A DNA stretch of 64,000 bases from Hyposmocoma kahamanoa (lineage: Eukaryota > Arthropoda > Insecta > Lepidoptera > Cosmopterigidae). A program made the translations under genes and the position numbers. The notes below the pieces were generated by a model that searched no databases, was not told the origin of the DNA, and worked only from the letters and a program-made list of their open reading frames with translations. The stretch spans positions 2,142,509 through 2,206,508 of the forward strand of contig NW_020655294.1 of the NCBI RefSeq assembly GCF_003589595.1, read 5' to 3'. Position 1 is the stretch's first letter; every line of letters starts with the position of its first letter. Below are positions 22,234-32,640 of the stretch, in pieces.

Positions 22234-22477
22234 AAGTCATCCGAAGAACAACGTCCGATGTGATTATACAGCGAAAAGAGGATAAATACATAATTTCGTT
22301 ATTCAAACTAAGGCCTGTGTAAAGGTGTTTCGAAAACTTTCGTATTTTATTTCGTTTCGGAAATATAAAATCGAACAACCGTCGATCTGACATCCACAGC
22401 GAAGAAGAACGAACGAGATGTACAGTCCTGAGAACAAGTAGTCTTGCACATATATCTTTGTTCTACGGATGAGTCGA
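22234..22477 (+). repeat. Repeat Q copy 1
   Basis: About 240 bases aligning with 37824-38060: CGAAGAACA, TCCGATGTGATTATA, TTATTCAAACTAAGGCCT, CGAAGAAGAACGAACGA and TTTGTTCTACGGATGAGTCG. No terminal repeats or long frame. It could be a mobile element or an old duplication. Confidence 0.75.
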
Positions 22478-22559
22478 TTTTTATCAAAGTCATACTCAGG
22501 ATTGCACACTACACTAACAACGTCACTTTCTAAAGTCTCATCCACACTAACCACTGACA

Positions 22560-23240
22560 TAGTACATAGAAATGTATTGTTCTCTTATATTAAGTTATCA
22601 TTATTGAACCCTTTGTGCTTACCACGGTTTAGGTTAGGTCTACATAAATAAAAATTATGCATTCGTGTAACGTCTTTATAACATGTATATCATAAGTAAA
22701 TGGATTTGAATTTACTTTCCCATTTTTAAGTTTCAAGATCTGAAGTTCAAAAATGGGTTTTATATTCATATGTATAAGACTCGACATGTATTGGAAGCTG
22801 GTGTTACACTGCCGGATAAAAATTGTACAATAATGGAAAAGCTCTGACTCGTGTCGGCTTCTATGATCACCACGTTACCAATTTACAGCTTTTTATTTAC
22901 AGCTTTTATTACCACCGGATATTAATATCGCCGTGTACGTTTCGAAAGTTGCCAACGGGTTTGAAATATATATTGTAACACAATGAAGTAGAGTTCGTTG
23001 TATGAAAAATATATCGGATTGTAATAATAAAATTTTATTGTTAGACGTTTTACAACTATGTGACGTTCTCGTATCTTATATGCATTCATAATTTTGTCTG
23101 TTACCTTTGTATCCGCGGAGAAATATAATAGTTGATGACCGTTTTTTGCTAAATATTACACATGCCCAGAGCTTTACAGTGATATTGTATTAAAAATTCT
23201 ATTTTTGGACATTTCGTAAGCATAAGTAGCTCCATGTTCC
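22560..23240. other. Intronic stretch with no recognised element
   Basis: AT-rich, no repeat end recognised. Confidence 0.4.
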
Positions 23241-23249
23241 ATTTAGTAG

Positions 23250-23370
23250 CAGTCGAGTTGCTTGTTAAAGCGTTCGTCCAGGGAAATACTGCCACCTTAC
23301 CTATTTCTGTCGCTTAGCTGTAATGTGAGCATATCTGTTGCATTTTGTAGAGCAAGGGTATTGGTGAAAT
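23250..23370 (+). mobile_element. Family A copy, 5' third only
   Basis: CAGTCGAGTTGCTTGTTAAA, CGTTCGTCCAGGGAAATACT, ending GGTATTGGTGAAAT. Confidence 0.75.
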
Positions 23371-23499
23371 GAAATCAGCGCCACACTCAATTATGACTGT
23401 GGGCATAAGCTGAATGAAGTCCTTTTGAGTACGCCACAACCGCACAAATGACAGTAAAATTTGTAGTCATATTTTGTTTTTTGCCTTTTGTCTATGTTT

Positions 23500-23885
23500 T
23501 GTCAGTATTTGTGAACCGATTTTCATGATTCTTTTTTTGTTGGAAAGGGGGTACTTCCATAGTGGTCCCATTTCATTTTGAAGAAAATCATCCACCTCGA
23601 AGGGTGGCTGTTCACTCATGAAGATTCATTTTCATGAATAGCGCCTAACATTAATTTAGCACTTACTTTAATGGTTGATTTTGCTATTTCTACAATTCAA
23701 GGCGGTTTTCTCCAAATATACTTTGAGTAGTGTCGTAGTGAGAACCTATTTTTATTATCTCCGTGTCAAGTCCTGTATAGTGGCGAGCTAGGGGATATTT
23801 CAATAAAACTTAGCAAATAGACGTAATTCCACGTACTTTTGAGGTCGGTTTTTTTAGTACTCTGTACTGAGATTATTTGTATTTT
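23500..23885 (+). repeat. Repeat D, variant with extra central segment, copy 2
   Basis: Nearly identical to 12950-13310, including the extra middle part. It lacks the TTAACCGACTTC start. An additional short insert (GTGTCGTAGT) lies near 23730. Confidence 0.85.
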
Positions 23886-23996
23886 ATTTATGAATTCTTT
23901 TTATTTTGTTTTGTTTGTTTAAGCGTTTTCAATATTCTTTTTGTGTCTATGTGTTGTGACGTTGCAATAAATGTCTATTCTATTCTATTGCATTCT

Positions 23997-24175
23997 AAAA
24001 TTACAGGCATATGGGAGTTGTCAACTTTTGTGTTTTTTTTATAATAACAAGTGACGCGACAAACAAGTCGTGTGCCTGGTTGTAAACGGGCTTTGCGATT
24101 TAAGGCTCTAAGTGGCACTGCAAATGTGACAGGCAGGTCCGTCCCGTCACTTGTATCGTAAAAAGAAATCACCCG
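23997..24175. mobile_element. Rearranged family A copy (+, -, +)
   Basis: 23997-24030 is + (TTACAGGCATATGGGAG). 24035-24090 is the 3' end on the minus strand (ATAACAAGTGACGCGACAAA). 24090-24170 returns to + (CTTTGCGATTTAAGGCTC ... GTCACTTGTATCGTAAAAA). An inversion within one copy or nested insertion could explain it. Confidence 0.7.
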
Positions 24176-24595
24176 CCTGGCGCGTAGGTGGTGGCGAAGT
24201 GTTCCCCAACATTACTTAAACAAGTGTTATTGAAATAGTCGTAGTATTGGAGCTACCATACCGCGCATGTTTATTCGTGATAGTGTTATCTATGACATAT
24301 GTTCAAGTTAGTCCACCCTCGTGCTCGGCATGTGTGAAATTTTGTGGTGTAATGGCTCACTGAATACACAAACACACGTAGAAAGATTGGAATCGCTGAA
24401 TGATTACCAAATGAAACATTGCATCATCTGTACTTTACAATTCGATTTTTATGAAAATCCATTCAAGTGTATCGATAACAAGTTTTTGTATCGATTTATT
24501 TCAATGCGATTTTTAAGCAAATCGATTCAATAGAAAGGCAAAACATGAAAGCGAGCAATAAACATTTTATACAACTTGATTTATATTAATGGGAG

Positions 24596-24973
24596 CTTAG
24601 AATAATAACGCATAGAAACCTAGTCCGCACACGCTAAGTGAGGCAAATTGAAGCGCGCCCAATGGGCCTACACGAGCGGGCGGGCCTTCAGTGTTCAAGG
24701 TCAACTTGCACCGCGAACAGCTCAAGAATTTTAGCTAAAAATGACGAAATGTGCGGTAAATGAGTGTAAAAATACGTCAGATAAACATAAAGTAGATACT
24801 AACATCACATTCCACAAGGAAGTAACGCGTTTCAACTTGTATTTTTATATAAATATTCACTAAAACCGAAAATTAACCTACTACTAAAACTAGCCTACAT
24901 GAATTTGATTTTTGCCTCACTTGTGACAGTTCGTTTGATATGAAACTATCATTCTATGCGTTATTATTCTAAG
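24596..24973. mobile_element. P-type non-autonomous DNA element, 378 bp
   Basis: Perfect terminal inverted repeats of 22 bases: 24596-24617 starts CTTAGAATAATAACGC and 24952-24973 is its complement. Identical 8-base target duplications AATGGGAG flank it (24588-24595 and 24974-24981). A sub-terminal inverted pair AAGTGAGGCAAA / TTTGCCTCACTT lies further in. The inside holds a THAP-like zinc-finger start. THAP plus an 8-base duplication point to the P superfamily. Perfect ends suggest recent movement. Confidence 0.85.
24741..24863 (+). pseudogene. THAP-domain remnant of P-type transposase
   Basis: A 40-residue frame starts MTKCAVNECKNT and continues to NITFHKEV. It shows the first zinc-ligand pair of a THAP finger (C4-x4-C9) and the conserved Phe-His at residues 24-25 that normally precedes the Phe-Pro of the fold. 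The frame then leaves the family and stops at 24861-24863. The His ligand, the AVPTF tail and the catalytic domain are missing, so no working transposase is made. A host THAP gene is unlikely because the frame lies entirely between the element's terminal repeats. Confidence 0.7.
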
Positions 24974-25019
24974 AATGGGAGTTAATTCGATTGAAATCCT
25001 CCGGGTTAAAACGTTTTCG

Positions 25020-25238
25020 TAGCAGTAGAGCTCCTTGTAGAGTTCGTCCAGGGAAGTACAGCCACAGCATTACTGTGTTCCGGTTTGGAAGGGTAAGGCT
25101 GCTGGTGAAGTCACAGGCACATGGGAGTTGTCAACTTATGTCTCATTTGTGATTTAAAGCTCTGTGTAGCTGACACCTTGTTCATTTTATTAAGCCCACG
25201 ATTTGTTTGTTCCGTCACTTGTTATCATAAAAAAACCC
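25020..25238 (+). mobile_element. Family A copy with deletions
   Basis: GCAGTAGAGCTCCTTGTAGA to CACTTGTTATCATAAAAAAA. Lacks the CAAGCAG and GGGCGCAGTGG blocks. Confidence 0.85.
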
Positions 25239-25239
25239 G

Positions 25240-25680
25240 AGCATATAGTTAATAGATTAACCTAGTCCCGTGCTAAGCATTGAGACATACAATGGTACTT
25301 ACTTGATATGATAATTTTTCGGCACTAATCGTAATCAATTACTTACTAATAAATTAAAAGGAATGCAATCAAGTGCTTTTAATTTTCTGCTCCGTATTGG
25401 ACATTTCCGTTCCAATTAAAAGAGTTGAGGAATTTTCGGCGCCTGCGCCGCTCGGAAGTCGCGATGTACCGATAGCGGTTAGATTAAAAGATTCTTGTGT
25501 TAAACGATGCAGTATCTTTGGGTCATTTGAATGTTTTAAGTTTTTTTTCAAACTTAGCTTAGTAGCCAGGTGGTGACTGAGAAACATTAAGCCAGAGATT
25601 GCATTTATAGGTATAGTTCTATTACTCAGTCAGCATCTGAAATCATTTTTAGCACTTGCTTTAAGAAGTTTTCTCAAAAA
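25240..25680. other. Intronic stretch with short GC-rich core
   Basis: Around 25437-25456 there is GGCGCCTGCGCCG in otherwise AT-rich sequence. No gene is supported; frames overlap on both strands. Confidence 0.35.
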
Positions 25681-25684
25681 TTTC

Positions 25685-25905
25685 AATTTCCTAAAACCCA
25701 TATTACAAAATTGAAGAGATGTGTTAGATAAAGAAGTACGGAAAGAGAACATGAGCCTAGATTCCGCACAATTATGATTCAAAGTGTATTCCATAGCATT
25801 TAATTTATTTGAAAAGAGACGACGAGCAGTAGCTTAAAAAAATGACGTTTTTAAGTGTAAAAATTTTTCCCATGGAATAAATGATTATCTGACTTTGACT
25901 CCCTC
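25685..25905 (+). mobile_element. LINE-F 3' end with internal deletion
   Basis: Shows ATTACAAAATTGAAGA, GATTCAAAGTGTATTCCATA, then ACGAGCAGTAGCTTAAAA and CTGACTTTGACT, the start of the tandem tail. Confidence 0.75.
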
Positions 25906-25959
25906 TAAGGAGAGGGTCAAGGTTTGCAAACTTCCCGCATTTTCCAAAGAGGTGGCAAA

Positions 25960-26040
25960 GGCACCTGTTACAGACAGGCGTCAAGCTTACCACCGGCGCA
26001 CGACTTGTTCGGCCCGTCACTAGATATTATAAAAAAAAGA
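25960..26040 (+). mobile_element. Family A 3' end only
   Basis: GACAGGCGTCAAGCTTACCA, GCGCACGACTTGTTC, TATTATAAAAAAAAG. Confidence 0.75.
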
Positions 26041-26044
26041 ATCT

Positions 26045-26595
26045 CCATTGCCCGATGGCAAAACGGCTCAAAATGCATAGCATAGCACAGACTAATGTAG
26101 AGCAGAGATCGATGTCTGTGCCATTCTATATCAACTGCCGGTTTTCATCTAAAAAGTCGCAAGAAGGGATAAAGATACGTGTATTTATTGCAAAATATCT
26201 TGCATATAGAAATGCGTTTATTTATGTTTAAACTTTATCAAATTATACAATGCATAGAGTGACAGCGTCAGATAAAGCCTGTAACTAGTTTTAATATAAA
26301 TTCTCTGTCTCGTTAGACCATAATTATGCCTTTAAAGCGTTTCGTATAATGTTATACTAATTTTATGCGAAACACATTCAGTAAATTTCCTATATGGTGA
26401 AGCTGGTTGGACGCCTCCGGTTCGGCTCTTTTTTTCTAAGATCCTTTGATTCTCCGCCAACATAAGTTAGTGTGGATTGTGAATATTAATTCGCACCATT
26501 GGTATAACAAGGTCTTATCTGCAAAATTACAATTTTTCAAGAGAGACGCTTAAAGATTCTACGAACGAAATTCGCCGATAACAAATTTTATGGTA
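26045..26595. other. Intronic stretch with no recognised element
   Basis: No repeat boundary recognised. Confidence 0.35.
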
Positions 26596-26599
26596 GAAT

Positions 26600-26771
26600 C
26601 CGAAGTAACAAAAATAAAAGGGTAACAAGAGTAAAGAAGTTGTATGAAAAGGGTGGTAGATGTATGTGAGGGTCGAAAGCTGTGTCAGGATAGAGTAAGA
26701 TGGCGTTCCGTGGTCTCTGCCTACCCCTCCTGTGGGACAAGAACGTGAGATTATGTATCTATGTATGTATG
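26600..26771 (+). mobile_element. LINE-V 3' end with tandem tail
   Basis: The decayed frame gives LCQDRVRWRSVVSAYP, the LINE-V ending, then a TATG-type tandem tail at 26753-26771. Confidence 0.65.
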
Positions 26772-26879
26772 TAAAATTTATGCTAACATAGGAGAACACG
26801 AAGAAAAATTTCTTCGATCTAACAGGATTCGAACCAGCTGGAACTCAGCGCCTGTATGACAAATCAAATAGGTTTTAAT

Positions 26880-27000
26880 AATTATAACAAACTAGTGGAG
26901 TAATTTAACAAAAAATAAATGAATATCATGATAGTGAAACATCAACATAATATTCAATAAAAATCAATATTAAAAACGAGATATAAAATTTAAAATATAC
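26880..27000 (+). repeat. SINE-G-associated palindromic segment
   Basis: ATAACAAACTAGTGGAGTAA, then ATATCATGATAGTG. The same block lies beside SINE-G at 10740 and 49965. Confidence 0.6.
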
Positions 27001-27084
27001 TATGCAATTTGCTTCAAGTAGGTCGTCTTATTTTTATAACTTATTAAAAGTATTGTTAATACAAACGAAACGAACACTAAACGA

Positions 27085-27320
27085 AAACTCCTTCGATCTG
27101 GATTCGAGCCACCTTCCAGCAAACCATGCCAGACACTATGCTCCCTAAGCCACGGAACGAACTAGCGGACCCTACGAAATTTTCTATGCGCTTGTTGCAG
27201 ATCTTTGGTTATGGCTTTTAACGACTTTTTTGGCGTAGCGCCATCTGTGAGAAATCTATGAAAGCTTTTCTTCACTCGGCCAGGTACCTTTACAGCTACC
27301 AGCAGCAGACTAGAGACGTC
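27085..27320 (-). mobile_element. SINE-G copy
   Basis: The complement reads the leading unit (GGTAGCTGTAAAGGTACC, ATAGATTTCTCACAGATGGC) and the tRNA-like module with TGGCTTAGGGAGC and GGCTCGAATCC. The B-box region is mutated. Confidence 0.7.
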
Positions 27321-27397
27321 GCTTTAATATTTGTAAACCATATGTGCCTGTATATAATGCATCAAAATTGGAATAATGCTCACCCAGATATAGATAA

Positions 27398-27440
27398 TGG
27401 TAGCAGTACTGCCCTGGACGAACACGGAGTGGAGCTCCGC
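27398..27440 (-). mobile_element. Family A scrap
   Basis: GGTAGCAGTACTGCCCTGGACGAAC-type core followed by GGAGCTCCGCT; only about 40 bases. Confidence 0.45.
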
Positions 27441-27444
27441 TGTA

Positions 27445-28050
27445 TATAAATGTGCAATAACATTTTCACTTACAATAAGTGCATATAAAGAGCAACTTGT
27501 AGTTTCTTTCAATTTGTATGTCACGTTACAATCAACCCTAACAATTAACATATAAATGACACAGAAATGTTTAGTTTCTGACGAGAAAATTATTCATATC
27601 AACGTTGTATATAGACTTATGTACTCCGTTTTATAGTTATGTATATCAATATACATATCTAACACCATCTTATTTAATAAAATGTGGTGATGGAAAATAT
27701 ATAGGTTTTATATGTTAAATAACAACTCATCATAAGGTCATGTATCTGGTTTTGAATTGCGTAAAGAGTGAACCACGGCATTCGTAAGAAGGTCCGAAAG
27801 GTCATTGTATGTTGCAGACACGACATAATTATAAGATTTTTTTATTAAAAAACCAACCTCAACACTCTGTTTATCCGTTTTTGGTGTGTTCATTACTGCG
27901 GTCTGCTCTGCGATAACCGCGTTATGGAAGTCTTCGTTAAAACGATTCATATGAGCCCAAACACAAGGTAGGTGCGGTACATTGTTGAGGAATTCCTCGC
28001 ATAATCATTTTCATAGACGTAGAAGTCACTATAACATTTTATTTTCATTA
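27445..28050. other. Intronic stretch with no recognised element
   Basis: 27838-27865 resembles the end of repeat D (TTAAAAAACCAACCTCA). Otherwise nothing firm. Confidence 0.35.
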
Positions 28051-28054
28051 GAAT

Positions 28055-28400
28055 GACATCTATATGCCAAGTTTTGTTGAAATCGGATAACGGAAAGTGG
28101 GAGAAATTCAATAAACCGGATTCATCCCCTAATTTGCCACCCTTAGCGCATTTGGGCACTGTATCGGAATCCGAGACTATACAAATCTAGAAAACTTGGA
28201 CCAACTTCGGATGTCGCTTGTGCAACTAGAAATAGAATGAGCCTAGCGACATTTCGGATCGTCATTTCTCGGATTTTGAACAGATACCAACAAAAAATAA
28301 TCGAAATCGGTTCGTAAAAGTCAGTGTAATCGCATACACACAAAAGAAACATTCGAATTCAAAGTCTCTACCTTTTGGAGGTCGATTATAAAGCATTCAA
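28055..28400 (-). repeat. Repeat D copy interrupted by MITE-E
   Basis: 28055-28147 is the 3' half (GCCAAGTTTTGTTGAAATCG ... CCCCTAATTTGCCACCCTTA). 28285-28400 resumes with CAACAAAAAATAATCGAAAT and ends near CCTTTTGGAGGTCG. The D segment between is missing. Confidence 0.75.
28148..28284. mobile_element. MITE-E copy inside repeat D
   Basis: TCGGAATCCGAGACTATACA, CTTCGGATGTCGCTTGTGCA, GATCGTCATTTCTCGGAT. Ends are eroded and no target duplication is visible, so the D sequence was partly lost. Confidence 0.7.
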
Positions 28401-28494
28401 GTATTCCTGCGGATGATGGTTCATATCCCTGTGACGCTATGAAGCTATGATTTTAATTACCAAGTTGCTTAAGTTTGTGATAGTTTAATAGCAA

Positions 28495-28615
28495 TACAAA
28501 CAGAAAGAAAACATCGTGATGAACCTTGCATGTTGAAGAGGGTTCATAAACCTTGGAAAACGTGCTGCTTCGGAGGAGACCCGTGGCCAGCATTGGGATG
28601 TATTATAGTTTCTTC
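28495..28615 (+). mobile_element. SINE-M-type 3' fragment
   Basis: AAAACATCGTGATGAACC and GGAGGAGACCCGTGGCCAGC, AGCATTGGGATGTATTATAG are the usual 3' half of lepidopteran tRNA-headed SINEs. Confidence 0.6.
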
Positions 28616-28619
28616 TTGA

Positions 28620-30795
28620 TGACGCCATTCTTATAGAGGTAACTTTTGTTAATTAGATCATGTCGTCGGGGGTTGGTAAAAAGCGCGTATCTGCACTAGA
28701 TCAAATTTTACAGGAGAGACTTTCATTTTTGCACAGTAAGCATTAATTCATATTGTCTACCGACTGACAACAATAGATTACCTTAAATCACATTAATTTG
28801 GTTGCCACATTTGCGCGGGTTTGATTTGGCCACAAAATTAACAAAATGAAAACTCATAATCAAATGCTAGTTACGCGTAATTGAACTATCCCGGACGATA
28901 TATTATATATTTTGGTCCCCCTTTGAAATTTCAAACGTTCTACCTAAGACAGGCTTTTGATAAACTGACACATAATTATACCTTTTGTACTTTCAATAGT
29001 TTCTAATTTGCAATAAACAACGTTTAACACATTGATTTATTAACTTTTATTAAGTAAAGTGGCGGTCATTTTATTCAATTTAGCAAGCCGCAGATAATTT
29101 ATACGCCGGATAAATTCCTGCCCAAACACGTACGTGCCGACGACTATATATACGAACCACCAATGATCCTCTTTGATCCTCCCGCTTATCTCTCCATCTC
29201 TCTCCGACTTCCGTATTTTGATGCCTCTAAAGTACTCCAAACGCTCTTAACGGCGCTAAACACGTTTGATTTTTTTTTATGAACAATGAATAGTTGAGGG
29301 CTTAGGAGAGTGCCTTAGGGAATACTTTATTTTTATATGAGCGGCTATAGGATCTACTTAATAACTTTAAACTAAGACGTATTCTTATTCAACTTTTCTC
29401 ATATAATCTGCTACTGAGCACGGGTCACATGTGAGTATTCTCTTTTAAAATGTAAAAGATAGGTAACAAACATGTTAAATAACGTAACAGTTTACAAACT
29501 TCCATTGACTATAATGCTCTATTAATTAACTTGATGTCTCTATTTAGTTTTACTTAGCAAAAGTAAAGGACGGCATTATAGCTAATGACACTTTAAACTT
29601 AAAGATGTTAAAGACGAAATATTTTTAAAACAACATTGAAATTTAGATTCTAATTGGAATTTTTCAAGGACTGTTTATCTAACCCGATGATTGACGATGT
29701 TATTTACCAACATTTGATTACATTATTACAAGATTGTAATAATAAAGTAAGCCAAAACACCTTAAAACTAAATATATCAAAGAATTAAAGGTAAACACCA
29801 CTTGTAATTGGTAAATAGACTGTAAAATTGACAACATGTTTTAACGCGAAATTTTACAAGTAAAAGAGAACTAATAACAACAACAATCAAAAGCATTAAT
29901 AAAAACTTAATAATACATTTGGTTTACTCCACGAAACTTCACAAGTATAAGAGTAATTATGAGAGTTATCAAGAGACAGTTAGCAAGAGGTAAACTAATA
30001 TTCCACAAACGTACGTAACTTGAGATTAAACTCATCACATGCAGGGATTGGAACCGATGACCTCATAAGTGAGAAGCAACCGTCCTTTTACCTTTGTCGA
30101 AGTACTACGGACTAACAACGATTAGTTTTTAACACAAAGTATTAGAAAACGAAAGCAAAATTCACTTTTCATAAAAATCAAACTTGTTTTTAATCCTTAT
30201 CAAGCGCGTAAATTCTGTCAATTACGACCGTACGCGGCGAGGATTTTGCCTCAAAAAAAAGTATAATAAAAAAAAATAAGTCGCCGAGGTCTTGCCACTG
30301 GCGCCGAGTGGAGATAACGCCTGGACATTTCTTTTGTTTTTTTTTTCCTTCAACGATATAGGTCCTTTATGGGGGGACATTCGATAAGAAGCCTTTTTTT
30401 TGGATAGCTAAACCCGTTCAGTATAATCTGGGGAATGACATTTTTGTTCTGATACGTGTTTAAGAATTTTCAATGCTATAAAATTTCTACATACGTTTAT
30501 GTCCAATGTTACAACATTCGAAATAAACACGGGGCGTGGAGAAAGTAAAGTTGGCTTAAGATACACAAACTGGTGAAAAATATAGGAAATGAATCAAATT
30601 TTTCTGATGTAAATCAACAAAAATGTCACGTTAGAACAGGAAAAATAGTTTCATTTTCTATGTGTATTAATCGCTAAAACCTAACAATTGGGTATGGTGA
30701 ATGAAACTCAAATTAAAATTTAAAAAAAAACCTTGATACCAAGTACTCTCGTATGCGCACTCCAAAAAGTCAAGAGTCAACATCTGGATTTAATT
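28620..30795. other. Longest repeat-poor intronic stretch
   Basis: About 2.2 kb in which I recognise no family A, D, LINE or SINE piece. AT-rich, no credible exon. It stands out against the repeat density elsewhere, so it may hold intronic enhancers. Confidence 0.4.
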
Positions 30796-30799
30796 TTTT

Positions 30800-31070
30800 T
30801 CTTTATGAAACCAAATGACGAGATGAACAAGTCGTGCGCCTGGTGGTATGCGACACGCCGGTCCATAACAGTTGCAGTGCCACTCAGAGTTTTAAATCGC
30901 AAAGATTTGAGGGGCACTGTCACTGCGCCCGTCACCCTGAGACATAAGTTGATAAGTGCCATGTGCCTGTAATTTCACCAGCACCCTTACCCTTCAAACC
31001 GATCCGCATTCTCGCATTACTGCTTGGCGCCAGAAATAAGTAGTAAGGTGGCTACTGCCACCTACACTAT
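30800..31070 (-). mobile_element. Family A copy, nearly full length
   Basis: CAAATGACGAGATGAACAAG to GTAAGGTGGCTACTGCCACC. The final GGACGAACTC block is lost. Confidence 0.85.
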
Positions 31071-31239
31071 TGTGTTGTTGTATAATTTGCAAAGCCTTGG
31101 GACACCGAAATTAGAGTTGGTACTAAAGGTGTACTAAGAAACTTCCTTAACTTTTTTTTTTACTTATACTTAGACTAAGTTATAATGTAATTAAATATAT
31201 TTCTATCTTTATTATTATATATTAATCCAATTTTATTTT

Positions 31240-31482
31240 CTATAACATCATGTGACGGGACTAACAAGTCGTGCGTCTGATAGTAATCTACACGCTTATC
31301 AACAGTTGCAGTGCCACTCAGAGCTCGTCACCATGAGACATAAGTTGACAAGTCCCATGTGCCTGTAATTTCACCAGCACCCTTACCGAAACACAGCAGC
31401 TCACATGACTGCTTGGCAGCAGAATAGGTAAGATGGCAAGTACTTCTTTAGATGATCTCTTACAAGGAGCTCTACTGCTACT
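31240..31482 (-). mobile_element. Family A copy with internal deletion
   Basis: TAACATCATGTGACGGGACT to CAAGGAGCTCTACTGCTACT. The stretch between CACTCAGAGCT and CGTCACC is deleted. Confidence 0.85.
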
Positions 31483-31499
31483 GAAATACGTTTAAAAGT

Positions 31500-31860
31500 A
31501 CCATAACCACGTACATCTTAAGATCATCGCGATTATAGCAGTCAAAATACAAGGTATTAGCCTAAAAGGGCCGCCCTAACCCCCAAAAATGGCACAATCA
31601 TAGCAAGCCCGCAAAAAAGATCGCAAAATGAAGCTGTCACTTTAATTTGACAGCTGTCAGAGTGGGCGGCGCAAGATTGACGAGCGATTCCAAAATATTT
31701 TGAAATATTGTCAGAATATCGTTAAGTCATTATCGTTTGGTTGAAGTTTATTTGTTGCGGTTTTGAACTAAACGTTCTAACTTTTTAGAAGTCTATGCAA
31801 TTGATGTGTGATTAATGCTGTAGGCGTAACTTCAAAATTTACAACTGAATTGTATTTTAT
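31500..31860. promoter_or_regulatory. Single-copy block with TALE-type palindrome
   Basis: 31648-31659 is the perfect palindrome TGACAGCTGTCA with a further GCTGTCA at 31633. TALE homeodomain proteins (Homothorax/Meis, Achintya/Vismay) prefer TGACAG, and paired head-to-head sites of this form are known for them. The block lies between two family A copies and is not recognised elsewhere in the window. Enhancer function is inferred. Confidence 0.3.
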
Positions 31861-31861
31861 T

Positions 31862-32120
31862 TTATGATATCAAGTGAAGGGACGAACAAGTCGCGCGGCT
31901 GGTGGAAAGCCTGTCCTTAACAATTTGCCACTCAGAGCTTTAAATTAGAGAGATCTGAGGGGCACTCCCACTGCGCCCGTCACACTGAGATATAATTTGA
32001 CGAGTCTCAATTTCCCCAGCACCCTTACACTTCAAAACCGGAACGTAGTAATGCTCCCTTACTGCTTGGCGGTAGAAATAGGTAAGGCGACAGTACTTCC
32101 CTAGACGAACTCTTTCAAAT
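31862..32120 (-). mobile_element. Family A copy, nearly full length
   Basis: TATGATATCAAGTGAAGGGA to CTAGACGAACTCTTTCAAA. Third minus-strand copy within 1.3 kb. Confidence 0.85.
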
Positions 32121-32304
32121 TCGGGTGCCATTTAAATTTCAATAAAATAATTAGGCAATAATCATAAATAAAAACGCCATTTAACGCGTAGTGTGTGCAT
32201 CGTCATCGTCCACATATTATATGTTCCTAGTCACGTATCTCCTCCATATGAATACAAATTTTTGCATTAATTATGGATAACATTGTTAAAGTAAATAATC
32301 ATCA

Positions 32305-32341
32305 CCCTTAACGTCGTGGTAAATTACCAAGACGTTAAGGG
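32305..32341. repeat. 37-base near-perfect palindrome
   Basis: CCCTTAACGTC at 32305 is mirrored by GACGTTAAGGG ending 32341, with TGGTAA/TTACCA between. Only one mismatched pair and a single central base break it. Confidence 0.85.
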
Positions 32342-32363
32342 ACATTACTTTTTAATTTAATTG

Positions 32364-32498
32364 TTAGCGTTCCGGTTTTGAAGGGTGCTGGTGAAATTAC
32401 GGGTACTTGGGACTTGTCAACTTATGTCTCAGGGTGACGGATGCAGTGGCAGTGATCTTTCCAATTTAAAGCTCTGAGTGGCACTGCAACTGTTAAGA
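32364..32498 (+). mobile_element. Family A copy, central part
   Basis: GTTCCGGTTTTGAAGGGTGC to GTGGCACTGCAACTGTTAAG. Interrupted by MITE-E sequence at its 3' side. Confidence 0.8.
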
Positions 32499-32640
32499 AC
32501 TTAGTTGCGAATCCGAGAAATGACGGTCCGAATAGTAGAATAGTAGATGTACAAGTGATATTCGTATTTTTTCGCATTCGAATTGGACTTAATGCATAAG
32601 CGACATCCGAAATGGGTCCGAGTTCCACTCTCATTTCTGT
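32499..32640. mobile_element. MITE-E copy
   Basis: CGAATCCGAGAAATGACGGT, then TATTCGTATTTTTTCGCATT and GCGACATCCGAAATGGGTCC. The distal terminus is replaced by the GC-rich block. Confidence 0.7.
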
